Source of the DNA: Devosia sp.
GTDB lineage: Bacteria; Pseudomonadota; Alphaproteobacteria; Rhizobiales; Devosiaceae
Length of the DNA stretch: 64,000 bases
Direction of reading: 5' to 3'
NCBI RefSeq assembly: GCF_028290625.1
Contig: NZ_JAQGJM010000021.1
Coordinates: forward strand, 64,253 to 128,252
Shown here one piece after another: positions 36,485 through 46,102 of this stretch. A model generated the notes under the pieces. It ran no database searches and was not told the DNA's origin. It worked only from the letters and a program-made list of their open reading frames with translations. Positions within the stretch are counted from its first letter, which is position 1. The number at the start of each line of letters is the position of its first letter. Both the position numbers and the translations under genes were made by a program.

Positions 36485-36964
36485 TTACTCGGTCAGATCA
36501 GCCGCGACGCGGACGGTGACCATCTTGTCGGGGTTCTGCACGGGCTCGCCGCGCTTGATCTGGTCGACGTTTTCCATGCCTTCGATGACATTGCCCCAAA
36601 CAGTATACTGCTTGTTGAGGAAGGGCGCGTCGGCGAAGCAGATGAAGAACTGCGAATTGGCGCTGTCGGGATTGGACGAGCGGGCCATCGACGCCGTGCC
36701 GCGAACGTGCGGCTCAGCCGAGAATTCCTGCTTCAGGTCGGGGTACTTCGAGCCGCCGGTGCCGGTGCCGCGCGGGTCGCCGGTCTGGGCCATGAAGCCG
36801 TCGATGACGCGGTGGAACACGATATTGTCGTAGAAGTTTTCGCGCGCAAGCTTCTTGATGTGGGCGACATGGTTGGGCGCCAGGTCGGGGCGCAGGGCGA
36901 TGACGACTTTGCCCTTGGTGGTTTCGATGACGAGGGTGTTTTCGGGATCAGCGTAATCGGCCAT
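36485..36964 (-). CDS. ppiB: Cyclophilin-type peptidyl-prolyl isomerase, cytoplasmic
   Basis: A 159-residue protein from the ATG at 36964, without signal peptide. Cyclophilin motifs include FYDNIVFHRVIDGFMAQTGD (with catalytic Arg) and GTASMARSSNPDSANSQFFI. It speeds proline isomerisation during folding in the cytoplasm. Third of three co-oriented genes after coaD and the periplasmic paralogue, but separated from that paralogue by a 111-bp palindrome. Confidence 0.92.
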   Translation of the reverse strand: MADYADPENTLVIETTKGKVVIALRPDLAPNHVAHIKKLARENFYDNIVFHRVIDGFMAQTGDPRGTGTGGSKYPDLKQEFSAEPHVRGTASMARSSNPDSANSQFFICFADAPFLNKQYTVWGNVIEGMENVDQIKRGEPVQNPDKMVTVRVAADLTE

Positions 36965-37037
36965 GGGGCTCACTTTCTGAGTTTTTATGGAATGCGTGGT
37001 GCGCATGTAAGGGGAATGGGCTTGCGGTGCAAGGCAT

Positions 37038-37148
37038 ACCCCCACCTGGCCTCCCCCTGGAAGGGGGAGGAACAGACCGAGTCTGTGGCACATCTCGCCA
37101 AGCCACAAAACGATTCCTCCCCCTTCCAGGGGGAGGTTAGGTAGGGGT
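37038..37148. repeat. Palindromic repeat, CCCCCACC family, copy 2
   Basis: Arms 37038-37072 and 37114-37148 are inverted copies (32 of 35 positions) of the same unit as at 36367-36475. The two copies bracket ppiB exactly, one in each intergenic gap. Confidence 0.78.
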
Positions 37149-37159
37149 GAAGCTCGAGC

Positions 37160-37717
37160 TTACTTATATTCGATCTTCGCCGAGATGATGCTGTCCGGAC
37201 CATCGACGACACCACTCTGGTCGGTGCCCTTCTTCAGCGCATCCACGGCTTCCATGCCGGAAACGACCTTGCCGAACACGGTGTACTGGCCATCGAGGAA
37301 GCTGGCATCCGCGTAGGTGATGAAGAACTGCGAATTGGCGCTATCGGGATCGGAGGCGCGGGCCATGCCGAGCACGCCGCGCTGGAAGGAAACCGAAGTC
37401 GTGAATTCGGCCTTCAGGTCCGGCAGGTCCGAACCGCCGGTGCCGTCGCCCTTGGGATCGCCGGTTTGGGCCATGAAGCCATCGATGACGCGGTGGAACT
37501 TGAGGCCGTTATAGAAGCCCTGATTGGTCAGGGTGACGATGCGCTCGACATGGGCAGGCGCCAGGTCGGGCAGCAGCTCGATATCGACATCGCCCTTGGG
37601 CAGCGTCAGGATCAGGTGGGGCGTGCCGGCGGGCGTCTGGGCCCAGGCGGGAGCGGCGAAAACGGTGGCGGCGGCAATGGCGAGCGCACCAAACAGACGG
37701 CGGGAAATGGCGATCAT
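37160..37717 (-). CDS. ppiA: Cyclophilin-type peptidyl-prolyl isomerase, periplasmic
   Basis: A 185-residue protein with a signal peptide (about residues 1-26, ending APAWAQ), followed by a cyclophilin domain with FYNGLKFHRVIDGFMAQTGD and GMARASDPDSANSQFFI. It assists folding in the periplasm. The start overlaps the coaD stop by 4 bp, so coaD-ppiA are co-translated. It is a clear paralogue of the next gene, ppiB. Confidence 0.92.
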   Translation of the reverse strand: MIAISRRLFGALAIAAATVFAAPAWAQTPAGTPHLILTLPKGDVDIELLPDLAPAHVERIVTLTNQGFYNGLKFHRVIDGFMAQTGDPKGDGTGGSDLPDLKAEFTTSVSFQRGVLGMARASDPDSANSQFFITYADASFLDGQYTVFGKVVSGMEAVDALKKGTDQSGVVDGPDSIISAKIEYK

Positions 37718-38208
37718 TTGGATTTCAGGGCCTTGAGAACAAGCTGCGGGACGAAGGCGGAAATGTCGCCGCCCATTTCGGCTATCTGGCGCACCAATGT
37801 GGCCGAGATGTGCCGCACGGGCGGGCTGGACGGCAGGAAAACGGTCTGCAGGTCGGGCGCCATCTGGGCGTTCATGCCGACCATCTGCATCTCGTAATTA
37901 TAGTCGGTAGTATCGCGCAACCCGCGGATGATCAGCTTGGCCCCATGCTCGCGTGCGGCGGTGACCATCAGCCCGCCGAAGTCGACGATTTTGAACTCGG
38001 TATCGGTGCGTTTGCCCACCGGCGCCAGCACCTGTTCGAGCAGAGCCAGTCGGTCCTCGTGGGCAAAAAGGGGCGTTTTCTTGCCCGAGTTGATGCCAAC
38101 GGCGACGACCAGCGTATCAACCAGCTTGCAGGCCCGCTCGATGACGTCGAGATGGCCATTGGTCACCGGATCGAACGAGCCGGGATAAAAGCCCACCAAT
38201 TTGCTCAT
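37714..38208 (-). CDS. coaD: Phosphopantetheine adenylyltransferase
   Basis: A 164-residue nucleotidyltransferase of coenzyme A synthesis. The N-terminus GFYPGSFDPVTNGHLDVIERA holds the HxGH-type site (TNGH), and the C-terminal ISATLVRQIAEMGGDISAFVP matches the ISSS/TxxR-like motif region. Length is typical (about 160-165). First gene of coaD-ppiA. Confidence 0.96.
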   Translation of the reverse strand: MSKLVGFYPGSFDPVTNGHLDVIERACKLVDTLVVAVGINSGKKTPLFAHEDRLALLEQVLAPVGKRTDTEFKIVDFGGLMVTAAREHGAKLIIRGLRDTTDYNYEMQMVGMNAQMAPDLQTVFLPSSPPVRHISATLVRQIAEMGGDISAFVPQLVLKALKSK

Positions 38209-38359
38209 CGTGCCCTCCCCAAGTTGTTGTCGGGTTTTGTCACGGTGGGTGAGTCAAGGCAAGCGCGGGGTGCCCGGATCGACGCATTTGCGGGTATCGG
38301 CTTAAGGCTCTTTTCAACGCCTTTGCCTATGCTGGGCGGGCATTTGCAGCGAGGGCCGC

Positions 38360-39085
38360 ATGTCCGGGCGGGATGTTGTGCGTGGATTGCGCGAAAGCGG
38401 CAAGCTCGGCAAGCCGGCCATAGGCGGCGGGCGTGTGGACCTGTGGCTGGGCGTGGTTGCGGTCGTGGCCATCGCATGTTGCATCTATGTGGGCCTTGGC
38501 TGGCTAAACAATGCACGACCGCCCGCCAGTCCGCTGGCAGTCGCCCACGTGGTTCAAGCGGACGAACAGGACGCTATCTGGAGCGACGCGGATACCGCCA
38601 AATGCCAGGCCGATGCCCGGATCGCGGCAAATGAAGATGTTCCGGGCGATCTGGCGATGGCCAATCAGGCAGTAACCAGCGGCGGCTTTTCCAGCATGGC
38701 CACGATGGTGGCCTGTCGCGCCACCACCAAGGTCGCGCGACTATGCGATGCGGCGCAGAAGGCCGAGTTCGTCGCCATGGTCAACGACTACGTCGCCCGG
38801 TTGGATCTGGTCGTGACCGGGCTCAATGTGCAGGGCGGCTCGATAGCCCTGATCGGCGGGATGCTGGGTGTCGAAGATCCCGCATCTGCCTATGACCTGA
38901 GCAAGGACGACACGATCGCCTATCTCAAGATCTATCATCAGCGTGTGGTCGCTGGAATTCAGTCGCTCGCCAAGGCAGGGCTGATCGCCGAGTCGGACTT
39001 TGGCGTGTTCCTCGGCATGGGCGCGTCATCGACCACAAGCCACATGTTCGAGGGCGTGACGCCCGACCACGCGGGATGCGCCTAG
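38360..39085 (+). CDS. Hypothetical membrane-anchored protein (241 aa)
   Basis: A single membrane helix near residues 27-48 (VDLWLGVVAVVAIACCIYVGLGWL) follows a basic N-terminus, giving a likely N-in topology. The soluble part contains four or five Cys and helical segments. No domain recognised. It converges on the MFS gene, with 4-bp overlapping stops. Confidence 0.65.
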   Translation: MSGRDVVRGLRESGKLGKPAIGGGRVDLWLGVVAVVAIACCIYVGLGWLNNARPPASPLAVAHVVQADEQDAIWSDADTAKCQADARIAANEDVPGDLAMANQAVTSGGFSSMATMVACRATTKVARLCDAAQKAEFVAMVNDYVARLDLVVTGLNVQGGSIALIGGMLGVEDPASAYDLSKDDTIAYLKIYHQRVVAGIQSLAKAGLIAESDFGVFLGMGASSTTSHMFEGVTPDHAGCA

Positions 39086-40296
39086 CGAACGCCCCTGCCC
39101 GGTAGAGTAGCGACCGCAGTAACGAGGCCCAACAACAGCACCAGCATGCCGCCGCTGAGGAATGCGGCGCCAGTGCCGTATGCCGTGGCGATCAAGCTAC
39201 CGATGAAGGGGGCGGACAGCATCACGGCGGTGATCAGCGCCTCGCCGGTGGCGAAGACGCGCGCTATGCGGTCGGGCGGTGTTTCGGCCTGTATGATGGT
39301 TCGATAAGGCACCAGCATGAAGGCGGTTGAGCCGCCCATCAGCCCCAGGGCGATGAAATAGAGCCAGGCCGGCATCACGATATGAGCCATGGCGGCCAAG
39401 GCGATGGCGATGGTGACGCAACCGGAAAACACCGCCGACCAGGTCATGCAGGCAATGGGATGACTGGCAAGGCGTCCCGCGACCAGCGCGCCGATCAACC
39501 CGCCTGCCCCCGATGCCGCAATGCCGACGCCGAACGCCGTGGCACCAAGGCCGAAATCGGCAGCCAGTAGCGCAATCAGCGCGTCGTAAAGAAAGAACGC
39601 GAAATAGGCGACCGCAGAGAACACCAGCGCCAGCAACAGGCGTCGGTTGCGGCGGAATTCGGCGGCGCCGGCGGAGATTTCAGTTCGGAGATCGGACGGC
39701 TCGCGGGCCTCGCGCGCTGGCAGGTTGAGCCGGATCAGGCTGAGCGCCGCTACCAGTGACAGGACGGCATTGAGCCCGAACACCGACTGCGCCGGGATAA
39801 AAGCCAGCAGCAGGCCACCCAGCGCCGGGCCGGCGATCTTGGAGGTCTGGTTGATAGCCTGATGCAGGCCATTGGCGCTGGCCAGCAATTCGGGCGGCGT
39901 CGAAGCCTGGATGGCGGCCTGCCGCGCCGGCGTGAAGGCGGAGTCCACCGAGGAGCGCACAAAGACCAGGAGCAGCACCAGCGGCGTGCTGCTGGCGAAA
40001 ACCAGCGCCAGGGTGGTCAGCCCCCGGCCGAGATTGGACAGCACCAACACACGCCCGAGCGGCGTGCGGTCGATATAGACCGCCAGCAACGGGCCGATGG
40101 CAATATAGGGCAGCGTCAGCGCAAAGCCGAACAGCGCCAGCACGAACGGCCCCTCGCCCCAGGCGAACACCAGCAGCGCGACGACGGCAGCATAGTCGAG
40201 CCAATCGGCGAAATCGGCCGGAATGCTGGCCAAGGCCAGCCGCCGCGGCACCCGCAGGGCAAGCAGCGCGCGGTAGCCGGTTTTGCCGCGCGTCAT
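39082..40296 (-). CDS. MFS transporter (enterobactin/macrolide exporter-like)
   Basis: A 404-residue protein with about 12 helices. It looks like the MFS_3/EntS-type group of drug or siderophore exporters (FTPARQAAIQASTPPELLASANGLHQAINQTSKIAGPALGGLL region, residues about 135-180). Third gene of a LysE-GNAT-MFS operon with 4-bp overlaps. The co-occurrence with an acetyltransferase and LysE exporter suggests a role in export or detoxification of small amines or amino acids (inference). Confidence 0.85.
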   Translation of the reverse strand: MTRGKTGYRALLALRVPRRLALASIPADFADWLDYAAVVALLVFAWGEGPFVLALFGFALTLPYIAIGPLLAVYIDRTPLGRVLVLSNLGRGLTTLALVFASSTPLVLLLVFVRSSVDSAFTPARQAAIQASTPPELLASANGLHQAINQTSKIAGPALGGLLLAFIPAQSVFGLNAVLSLVAALSLIRLNLPAREAREPSDLRTEISAGAAEFRRNRRLLLALVFSAVAYFAFFLYDALIALLAADFGLGATAFGVGIAASGAGGLIGALVAGRLASHPIACMTWSAVFSGCVTIAIALAAMAHIVMPAWLYFIALGLMGGSTAFMLVPYRTIIQAETPPDRIARVFATGEALITAVMLSAPFIGSLIATAYGTGAAFLSGGMLVLLLGLVTAVATLPGRGVR

Positions 40297-40772
40297 GCCG
40301 GATGGCGTCCGGGCGCATAGCGGACGAAAATATCGACGCCATGCTGACCGACCTGCTCCTCCAGCAAGGTCCAGCCAAGGCCGAGATAGAACGACCGCAT
40401 CGGCGCATTGGCGTAGAGATAGACTTGGGCGTGGCGCTGATCGAACAAAGCCTGGACCGCCCGCTCCACCAGCGCCCGCGCCAGCCCGCCGCCTCGGTCG
40501 TCCGGCTCAACCCAGAGCGCAGCGACCCATGGAGTCAGGTCGGGACGTTCCTCGAGATCGGAGGCTATGGCCGTTACAGTGCCAGCGAAGCGGCCATCGG
40601 CATTGGCCACCAGGGTAAACGGGAAATCGGTGGCGGCGACGACGTCGGACAGTCTTTCTTCAAGCTCCGCCAGCGCTGTTCCGCCCGACTTCCACCAGGC
40701 GCGCCAGATGCGATCGGCGACGGCGGGGAAAAACTCCCCGGCGTCGCGGAGATTGACGATATCGAGGGTCAT
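40293..40772 (-). CDS. GNAT family N-acetyltransferase
   Basis: A 159-residue protein from the ATG at 40772, which overlaps the LysE stop by 4 bp. The acetyl-CoA binding block WVEPDDRGGGLARALVERA is near residues 90-110, with the Q/RxxGxG/A pattern present as DRGGGLA. The substrate is unknown. Middle gene of an operon with LysE and MFS exporters. Confidence 0.85.
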   Translation of the reverse strand: MTLDIVNLRDAGEFFPAVADRIWRAWWKSGGTALAELEERLSDVVAATDFPFTLVANADGRFAGTVTAIASDLEERPDLTPWVAALWVEPDDRGGGLARALVERAVQALFDQRHAQVYLYANAPMRSFYLGLGWTLLEEQVGQHGVDIFVRYAPGRHPA

Positions 40773-41386
40773 GCGCGCCTTTGCAGGGCTAGCCAGACGC
40801 CGCCGCACATCAGGATGGTGCCGGAGACGCGGTTGACCATGCGGACGCGGGCTGCGGTCAGCAGGTGGCGCATCTGCCCGGCCGCGACGGCGTAGACGCT
40901 GTCGCTGAGCGTCGCGACCGCCATGGTGATTAGCCCCAGGATCATGATTTGGCCGAAGGCGGGTCGGCTGAGGTCGACGAACTGCGGCAGGAAGGCGCTG
41001 AGGAACAGCAGGGTCTTGGGATTGGACCAATTGACCAGCGCGCCCTGCCAGATATAGCGGCCGATCGGCAGGCGATCGCCTGCATTGAAGGTGAGCTCGC
41101 CCGTGGAGCGCAGCATTTTCCAGCCGATCCAGATCAGGTAAGCGGCGCCGGCCAGCTTGATGATTTCGAAAGCGCCTGAGACGAAGGTCATTACGGCTTC
41201 GAGCCCGATGGCGACGACGAAGACCATGCTGAGCATGCTCAATTCCGTCCCGAGAATGGTGAACAGCCCTGCCCGCGTGCCGCCGGACAGCGAATTGGCA
41301 ATGACCACGGAAACCGATGGGCCGGGGATCACGGCAAACAGAATGCAGGCGAGGACGTAGGGAAGAAGAATGGCGGGATCGATCAT
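40769..41386 (-). CDS. LysE family translocator
   Basis: A 205-residue membrane protein with about six helices, ATG at 41386 with AAGGAG upstream. It has the family start LPYVLACILFAVIPGPSVSVVIANSLSGGTRAG. LysE-type proteins export amino acids such as lysine, arginine, homoserine or threonine lactones. First gene of the LysE-GNAT-MFS operon. Confidence 0.88.
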   Translation of the reverse strand: MIDPAILLPYVLACILFAVIPGPSVSVVIANSLSGGTRAGLFTILGTELSMLSMVFVVAIGLEAVMTFVSGAFEIIKLAGAAYLIWIGWKMLRSTGELTFNAGDRLPIGRYIWQGALVNWSNPKTLLFLSAFLPQFVDLSRPAFGQIMILGLITMAVATLSDSVYAVAAGQMRHLLTAARVRMVNRVSGTILMCGGVWLALQRRA

Positions 41387-41501
41387 CGGGGTGACTCCTT
41401 GGAGACAAGGAAAGACAGCGGATCGAGGGGTTGGCAAGGGGTGATTGAGAGGGCGGTGCACGCAATCCACACCGAGTCTCCTTTGCCTCGGCGCTATCCC
41501 G

Positions 41502-41594
41502 CCCACGAGGTCATCCCCGCGAAGGCGGGGACCTCTGTTTGCGTGATGCAGGAAGAAAACGGAGGTTCCCGCCTTCGCGGGAATGACCCGTGGG
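41502..41594. repeat. Palindromic repeat, CCCCGCGAAGGCGGGG family
   Basis: Arms 41502-41535 and about 41562-41594 are inverted copies, differing by one indel and three substitutions. The sequence CCGCGAAGGCGG is a well-known type of alphaproteobacterial intergenic repeat. It lies in the gap between gyrA and the LysE gene, 54 bp from the gyrA terminator. Confidence 0.75.
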
Positions 41595-41647
41595 TGGGTG
41601 TCAGGGCGCAGGTGCGTACCAAGTTGCTTCTGCGCGGCACAATAACA

Positions 41648-41667
41648 AGGGGCGCCGAAGCGCCCCT
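41648..41667 (-). terminator. gyrA terminator hairpin
   Basis: An 8-bp perfect stem AGGGGCGC/GCGCCCCT with a 4-base loop, 9 bp after the gyrA stop. On the minus strand it is followed by TGTTATTG, a weak T-rich tract. Confidence 0.65.
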
Positions 41668-41675
41668 CAAATTCC

Positions 41676-44489
41676 TTATTCAGCCGCCGGTTCGTCCGGG
41701 TTGCCGGGACCATCCGGAGTTTCCGGGCCGTCGGGTGCATCGGGCGTATCCACCGCCTCGGGGGCATCGCCCTCTTCGTCGTCCTCGGGCTCGCTGATGC
41801 GCTCAACCGAAACCACCTTCTCGTCCTCGGCGGTATCGAACACGATGACGCCCTGGCTGCCGCGCGAGACGATGCGGATTGGCTTCTTGCCCTCGACCGG
41901 CATGCGGGTCATTTGGCCCTTGTCGGTGACCAGCATGATCTGGTCCTCGTCGGCCACCGGGAAGGAGGCGATCAGCTTGCCGTTGCGCTTGTTGACGGCC
42001 ATGGCGGTGATGCCTTTGCCGCCGCGGCCGGTGATGCGGTATTCGTGGCTCGACGTGCGTTTGCCATAGCCGTTTTCCGAGATGGTCAGGATGAACTGCT
42101 CGGCTTCGCTCATGGCGACGTAGCGGTCCTGGCCCAATTCACCCGCGACCACTGCCTCTTCGGCATCGTCGGTGGCGTTCTCTTCGCTGTCGCCTTCGCC
42201 ACGCACCGCGCGGCTCATCTTGAGATAGGCGACACGCTCTTCGGACACCGCATCGAAGTGCCGGATGATCGCCATGGAGATGACAATGTCATCCTGGGCG
42301 AGCTGGATGCCGCGCACGCCGGTGGAGTCGCGGCCCTTGAACACGCGCACTTCGTCGACCTGGAAGCGGATCGCCTGGCCCTGGGCCGTGGTCAGCAGCA
42401 CGTCGTCGGCCGCCGAGCAGGTGTCGACGCCGATAATGCCGTCGCCCTCGTCCAGCTTCATGGCGATCTTACCGTTCTGGCGCACTTCGACGAAGTCGGC
42501 CAGCGAGTTGCGGCGCACGGTGCCGCGATCGGTGGCGAACATGATGTCGAGATCGGCCCAGGTGCCTTCATCCTCGGGCATGGGCATGATCGAGGTGATG
42601 CGTTCGCCCTGCTCCAGCGGCAGGATATTGATCAGAGCCTTGCCGCGCGCATTGGCATTGGCCAATGGCAGGCGCCAGACCTTGAGCTTGTAGACGATGC
42701 CGCGGCTGGTGAAGAACAGGATTGGCGTATGCGTATTGGCGACGAACAGGCGGCTGACGAAATCCTCGTCGCGCGTCGCCATGCCCGAACGGCCCTTGCC
42801 GCCGCGGTTCTGCGCCCGATAGGTCGAAAGCGGCACGCGCTTGATGTAACCGCCATGGGTCACGGTGACGACCATGTCCTCGCGGGCAATCAGGTCCTCG
42901 TCCTCGAAATCGGCGGCGCTGTCGGTGATCTCGGTTTTGCGCGGGGTGGCGTATTGATCGCGGATCGAAGTCAGTTCGTCGCGAATGATGGAAATCACCC
43001 GCTCGCGCGACCGCAGGATATCGAGGTAGTCGGCGATTTCGGTGCCGAGGCCATTGAGCTCGTCGCCGATTTCGTCACGACCCAGCGCGGTTAGGCGAGC
43101 CAGGCGCAGTTCGAGAATGGCGCGGGCCTGTTCTTCCGACAGGTTGAACGTGCCGTCTTCGTTGATACGGTGGCGCGGATCGTCGATCAGCGCGATCAGC
43201 GGGGCCACGTCGCTGGCGGGCCAGCGGCGGGTCATCAACTGCTCGCGCGCCGTCGCCGGATCGGGCGCGGTGCGGATCAGGGCGATGACTTCATCGATAT
43301 TGGCGACGGCAACCGCCAGGCCGACCAGGATATGGGCGCGATCGCGGGCCTTGTTGAGCAGGAACCGGGCGCGGCGGGTTACGACTTCCTCGCGGAAGGC
43401 GAGGAACGCCGTCAGGATTTCCATCAGGTTCATCAGCTGCGGCTTGCCGCCGTTCAGCGCCACGAAATTGCAGCCGAACGAGGATTGCAGCGCGGTGAAG
43501 CGATAGAGCTGGTTCAACACCACATCGGGCAGCGCATCGCGCTTGATCTCGATGACTACGCGCATGCCCTCGCGCGAGGATTCGTCGCGCATGTCGGCAA
43601 TGCCTTCGATGCGCTTTTCGCGCACCAGATCGGCGATCTTTTCGACCATCAGCGCCTTGTTCACCTGATACGGCAATTCGGTGATGATGAGCGCTTCGCG
43701 TTCCTTGCGGATTTCTTCGATGGCGACGCGGCCACGGATCATGACGCCGCCGCGGCCGGTTTCATAGGCCGAGCGGATGCCGTGACGGCCCAGGATAATG
43801 CCGCCGGTGGGGAAGTCGGGGCCGGGCATGACGGCCATCAGGTCTTCGGTGGTCACATGCGGCTGGTCGAGCACCAGCAGCGTCGCGTTGATCACTTCGC
43901 CCAGATTGTGGGTCGGGATATTAGTGGCCATGCCCACGGCGATACCGCCGCCGCCATTGACCAGCATGTTGGGAAACCGCGCCGGCAGCACGACCGGCTC
44001 GTGCTCGGAGCCGTCATAGTTGTCGCGGAAATCGACGGTGTCTTTATCCAGATCGTCGAGCAGGTTGCCGGTGATGCGCTGCATGCGCACTTCGGTGTAT
44101 CGCATGGCCGCCGGCATATCGCCATCGACCGAGCCGAAATTGCCCTGACCTTCGATCAGCAACTGGCCCATGGAGAAATCCTGGGCCATGCGAACCAGCG
44201 CCATATAGACCGACTGATCGCCATGCGGATGATACTTACCGATCACGTCGCCGACCACGCGGGCCGACTTGCGATAGGGCTTATTCCACTCGTACCCGTT
44301 CTCGTTCATCGAGAACAGGATACGGCGATGCACCGGCTTCAGGCCGTCGCGTACGTCGGGCAGCGCCCGGCTCACAATCACGCTCATGGCGTAACTGAGA
44401 TAGGATTGGCGCATCTCGTCGGTGATCGAAATCAGCGAAATATCGGACGGCGGCAGCGCGCCGGAACCGTCATTGAGCGTATCTGTCAC
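41676..44489 (-). CDS. gyrA: DNA gyrase subunit A
   Basis: About 937 residues from a GTG at 44489 ([10 protein letters not shown]); the frame is open 21 codons further to an ATG at 44552. The N-terminal breakage-reunion domain has the catalytic Tyr in [10 protein letters not shown], and the C-terminal beta-pinwheel has the gyrase box NRGGKGR (family QRRGGKG). The quinolone region reads [15 protein letters not shown], with Gln and Met where E. coli has Ser83 and Asp87. An acidic Pro-rich tail ends the protein. A terminator follows. Confidence 0.97.
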   Translation of the reverse strand: MTDTLNDGSGALPPSDISLISITDEMRQSYLSYAMSVIVSRALPDVRDGLKPVHRRILFSMNENGYEWNKPYRKSARVVGDVIGKYHPHGDQSVYMALVRMAQDFSMGQLLIEGQGNFGSVDGDMPAAMRYTEVRMQRITGNLLDDLDKDTVDFRDNYDGSEHEPVVLPARFPNMLVNGGGGIAVGMATNIPTHNLGEVINATLLVLDQPHVTTEDLMAVMPGPDFPTGGIILGRHGIRSAYETGRGGVMIRGRVAIEEIRKEREALIITELPYQVNKALMVEKIADLVREKRIEGIADMRDESSREGMRVVIEIKRDALPDVVLNQLYRFTALQSSFGCNFVALNGGKPQLMNLMEILTAFLAFREEVVTRRARFLLNKARDRAHILVGLAVAVANIDEVIALIRTAPDPATAREQLMTRRWPASDVAPLIALIDDPRHRINEDGTFNLSEEQARAILELRLARLTALGRDEIGDELNGLGTEIADYLDILRSRERVISIIRDELTSIRDQYATPRKTEITDSAADFEDEDLIAREDMVVTVTHGGYIKRVPLSTYRAQNRGGKGRSGMATRDEDFVSRLFVANTHTPILFFTSRGIVYKLKVWRLPLANANARGKALINILPLEQGERITSIMPMPEDEGTWADLDIMFATDRGTVRRNSLADFVEVRQNGKIAMKLDEGDGIIGVDTCSAADDVLLTTAQGQAIRFQVDEVRVFKGRDSTGVRGIQLAQDDIVISMAIIRHFDAVSEERVAYLKMSRAVRGEGDSEENATDDAEEAVVAGELGQDRYVAMSEAEQFILTISENGYGKRTSSHEYRITGRGGKGITAMAVNKRNGKLIASFPVADEDQIMLVTDKGQMTRMPVEGKKPIRIVSRGSQGVIVFDTAEDEKVVSVERISEPEDDEEGDAPEAVDTPDAPDGPETPDGPGNPDEPAAE

Positions 44490-44604
44490 TGGGGTGATTC
44501 TATGTTGTTCGAACTGGCTATTTATATAGGCGATTATGGGCAGGAATGCCAATTTTCGAGGCGGTCAGCCTGTGGATAGGCATGCCTGCAAATCCATCTC
44601 CGGT

Positions 44605-45798
44605 CTACGTCGCTAGAGCCGTGGCCGGCTTGTTGAATCGCAGGCCGAGCACCAGCGGCACGCTGATCGCGTAAACCACGACGACCGACAGCCAGATCGC
44701 GCCCGGCCACTGCTGGCGGAACACGAAATACAGGCTCGAGAACGCCAGCGGTGCGATGATCGAGGACAGGCTCACCGCCGACTGCAGCACGCCCTGGAAC
44801 TGGCCCTGCTGGCTCTCGTCGACCTGCCGCGTCGCCAGCGACTGCAGCGCCGGCACGCCGATACCACCCAGCACCATGATCGGCATGACCGCGAAAACCA
44901 CCCAGCCCTCATGCGCGAAGGACAGCACGATCAATGCAACCGAGGCGCCGGCGATTCCGGTCAGGATGGCGCCGCGCTCGCCGAGCAGTTTGACCGCCGG
45001 TCCCGGCAGGAAGGCCTGCGCCAGCGTCTGGCAGACGCCGTAGGCGCCGAGCGACAGCCCGATCCACAGCCCATTCCAGCCGAACGCGTCATTGCCCCAC
45101 AGTGCCCAGCAGGTGCCGTAAACCTCGCCGGTCCCGCTGAAGATGAAGAAGATCAGGACGATCGGCAGCAGGCTCTTAAGCGAAAACACCCAGCGCAGTG
45201 GGCGCAGCGGGTTGAGTGCCGCGAAATCGATTTTCTCGCGGGTCGGGGTCCGCGACTCCGGCAGCATGAAGAATGCGAGCAGCAGGTTGGCCCCGTTCAG
45301 CACGGCCGCTGCGATGAACGGCAGCCGCACCCAGTAGTCGCCCAGCACGCCGCCCAGAACCGGCCCGATGATGAAGCCGATGCCGAACATGGCGTTGAGC
45401 AGCCCGAAGCGGCGCGCCCGCTTGTCCTCGGGGGAGATGTCGGTGATGTAGGCGGCGGCCACCGAGGTATTGGCGCTGGTCAGGCCGGCAATGGCGCGTC
45501 CGAGCAGCAGCAACCAGAGACTGGGTGCAAAGGCCAGGAACAGGTAATTGATGGCCGCCCCAGCCAGCGAGATCAGCAGCACCGGGCGCCGGCCGAGCCG
45601 GTCGCTGAGCGAGCCGAGCACTGGCGCGAAAATGAACTGCATGGCCGCATAGAGGGCGGTCATGATCCCGATATAGGTCGCCACGTTGTCGGCGTGGGTG
45701 ACCTCGGCGAGCAGTGATGGCAGGATTGGGAAAATGAGGCCAATGCCGACGGCATCGAGGACAATGGCAGTGAAGATGACGACAAGTGGTTTGTTCAT
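44605..45798 (-). CDS. MFS efflux transporter, TetA (tetracycline-type) group
   Basis: A 397-residue protein with 12 helices. The TetA-like pattern is clear: DAVGIGLIFPILPSLL in helix 1, the loop 2-3 motif GSLSDRLGRRPVLL, and AYITDISPEDKRARRFGLLNAMFGIGFIIGP in the helix 4-5 region. It may export tetracycline-like or other drugs. No TetR gene adjoins it, and chromosomal copies of this group are often not resistance genes, so the resistance name is not assigned. Confidence 0.85.
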   Translation of the reverse strand: MNKPLVVIFTAIVLDAVGIGLIFPILPSLLAEVTHADNVATYIGIMTALYAAMQFIFAPVLGSLSDRLGRRPVLLISLAGAAINYLFLAFAPSLWLLLLGRAIAGLTSANTSVAAAYITDISPEDKRARRFGLLNAMFGIGFIIGPVLGGVLGDYWVRLPFIAAAVLNGANLLLAFFMLPESRTPTREKIDFAALNPLRPLRWVFSLKSLLPIVLIFFIFSGTGEVYGTCWALWGNDAFGWNGLWIGLSLGAYGVCQTLAQAFLPGPAVKLLGERGAILTGIAGASVALIVLSFAHEGWVVFAVMPIMVLGGIGVPALQSLATRQVDESQQGQFQGVLQSAVSLSSIIAPLAFSSLYFVFRQQWPGAIWLSVVVVYAISVPLVLGLRFNKPATALAT

Positions 45799-46102
45799 GG
45801 CGTGTTTCCGGTCGGCACGGACATGCAGCGCCGCTCGGCGCCAATGGCGTGCGATGAGGCCTGATCGATGTCAGGCATGGGGATTTTGGAAACGCTGGCC
45901 GACCATGCCAAAAGGCGCATGGAGGGCGTGTGCTTGACCGCCTGGACGACTATTCGTCCACCTGTTTACTCCGCCACTGAGCGGATCAAGGGAAGTGGTC
46001 GCTTTTCGCGATAACCGCCCATTTACGCCTCGCGGCTACGCGCCGCAAGCCCCATTTTTGCCGATGGGTGCTCGGCCGGCATGGCCATGCTGGAAGGTCA
46101 AC
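45799..46102. other. 304-bp gap between tetA-like and CDF genes
   Basis: No convincing gene is seen. The only clear structure is a perfect dyad, TGGACGA-N4-TCGTCCA, at 45943-45960, which lies 145 bp upstream of the tetA-like start and could be an operator. The rest holds shadow frames. Confidence 0.5.
45943..45960. promoter_or_regulatory. Perfect 7-bp dyad upstream of the tetA-like gene
   Basis: TGGACGA, four bases, TCGTCCA. It has the size and symmetry of a repressor operator, but no regulator gene is adjacent. Confidence 0.35.

Noticed and set aside
38741..38938. Minus-strand small frame opposite the 241-residue hypothetical protein
   Set aside because: No ribosome site or family features; it is a shadow of the plus-strand gene.
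41913..44579. Long plus-strand frames opposite gyrA
   Set aside because: Codon-position shadows of gyrA with no recognisable domain or ribosome site.
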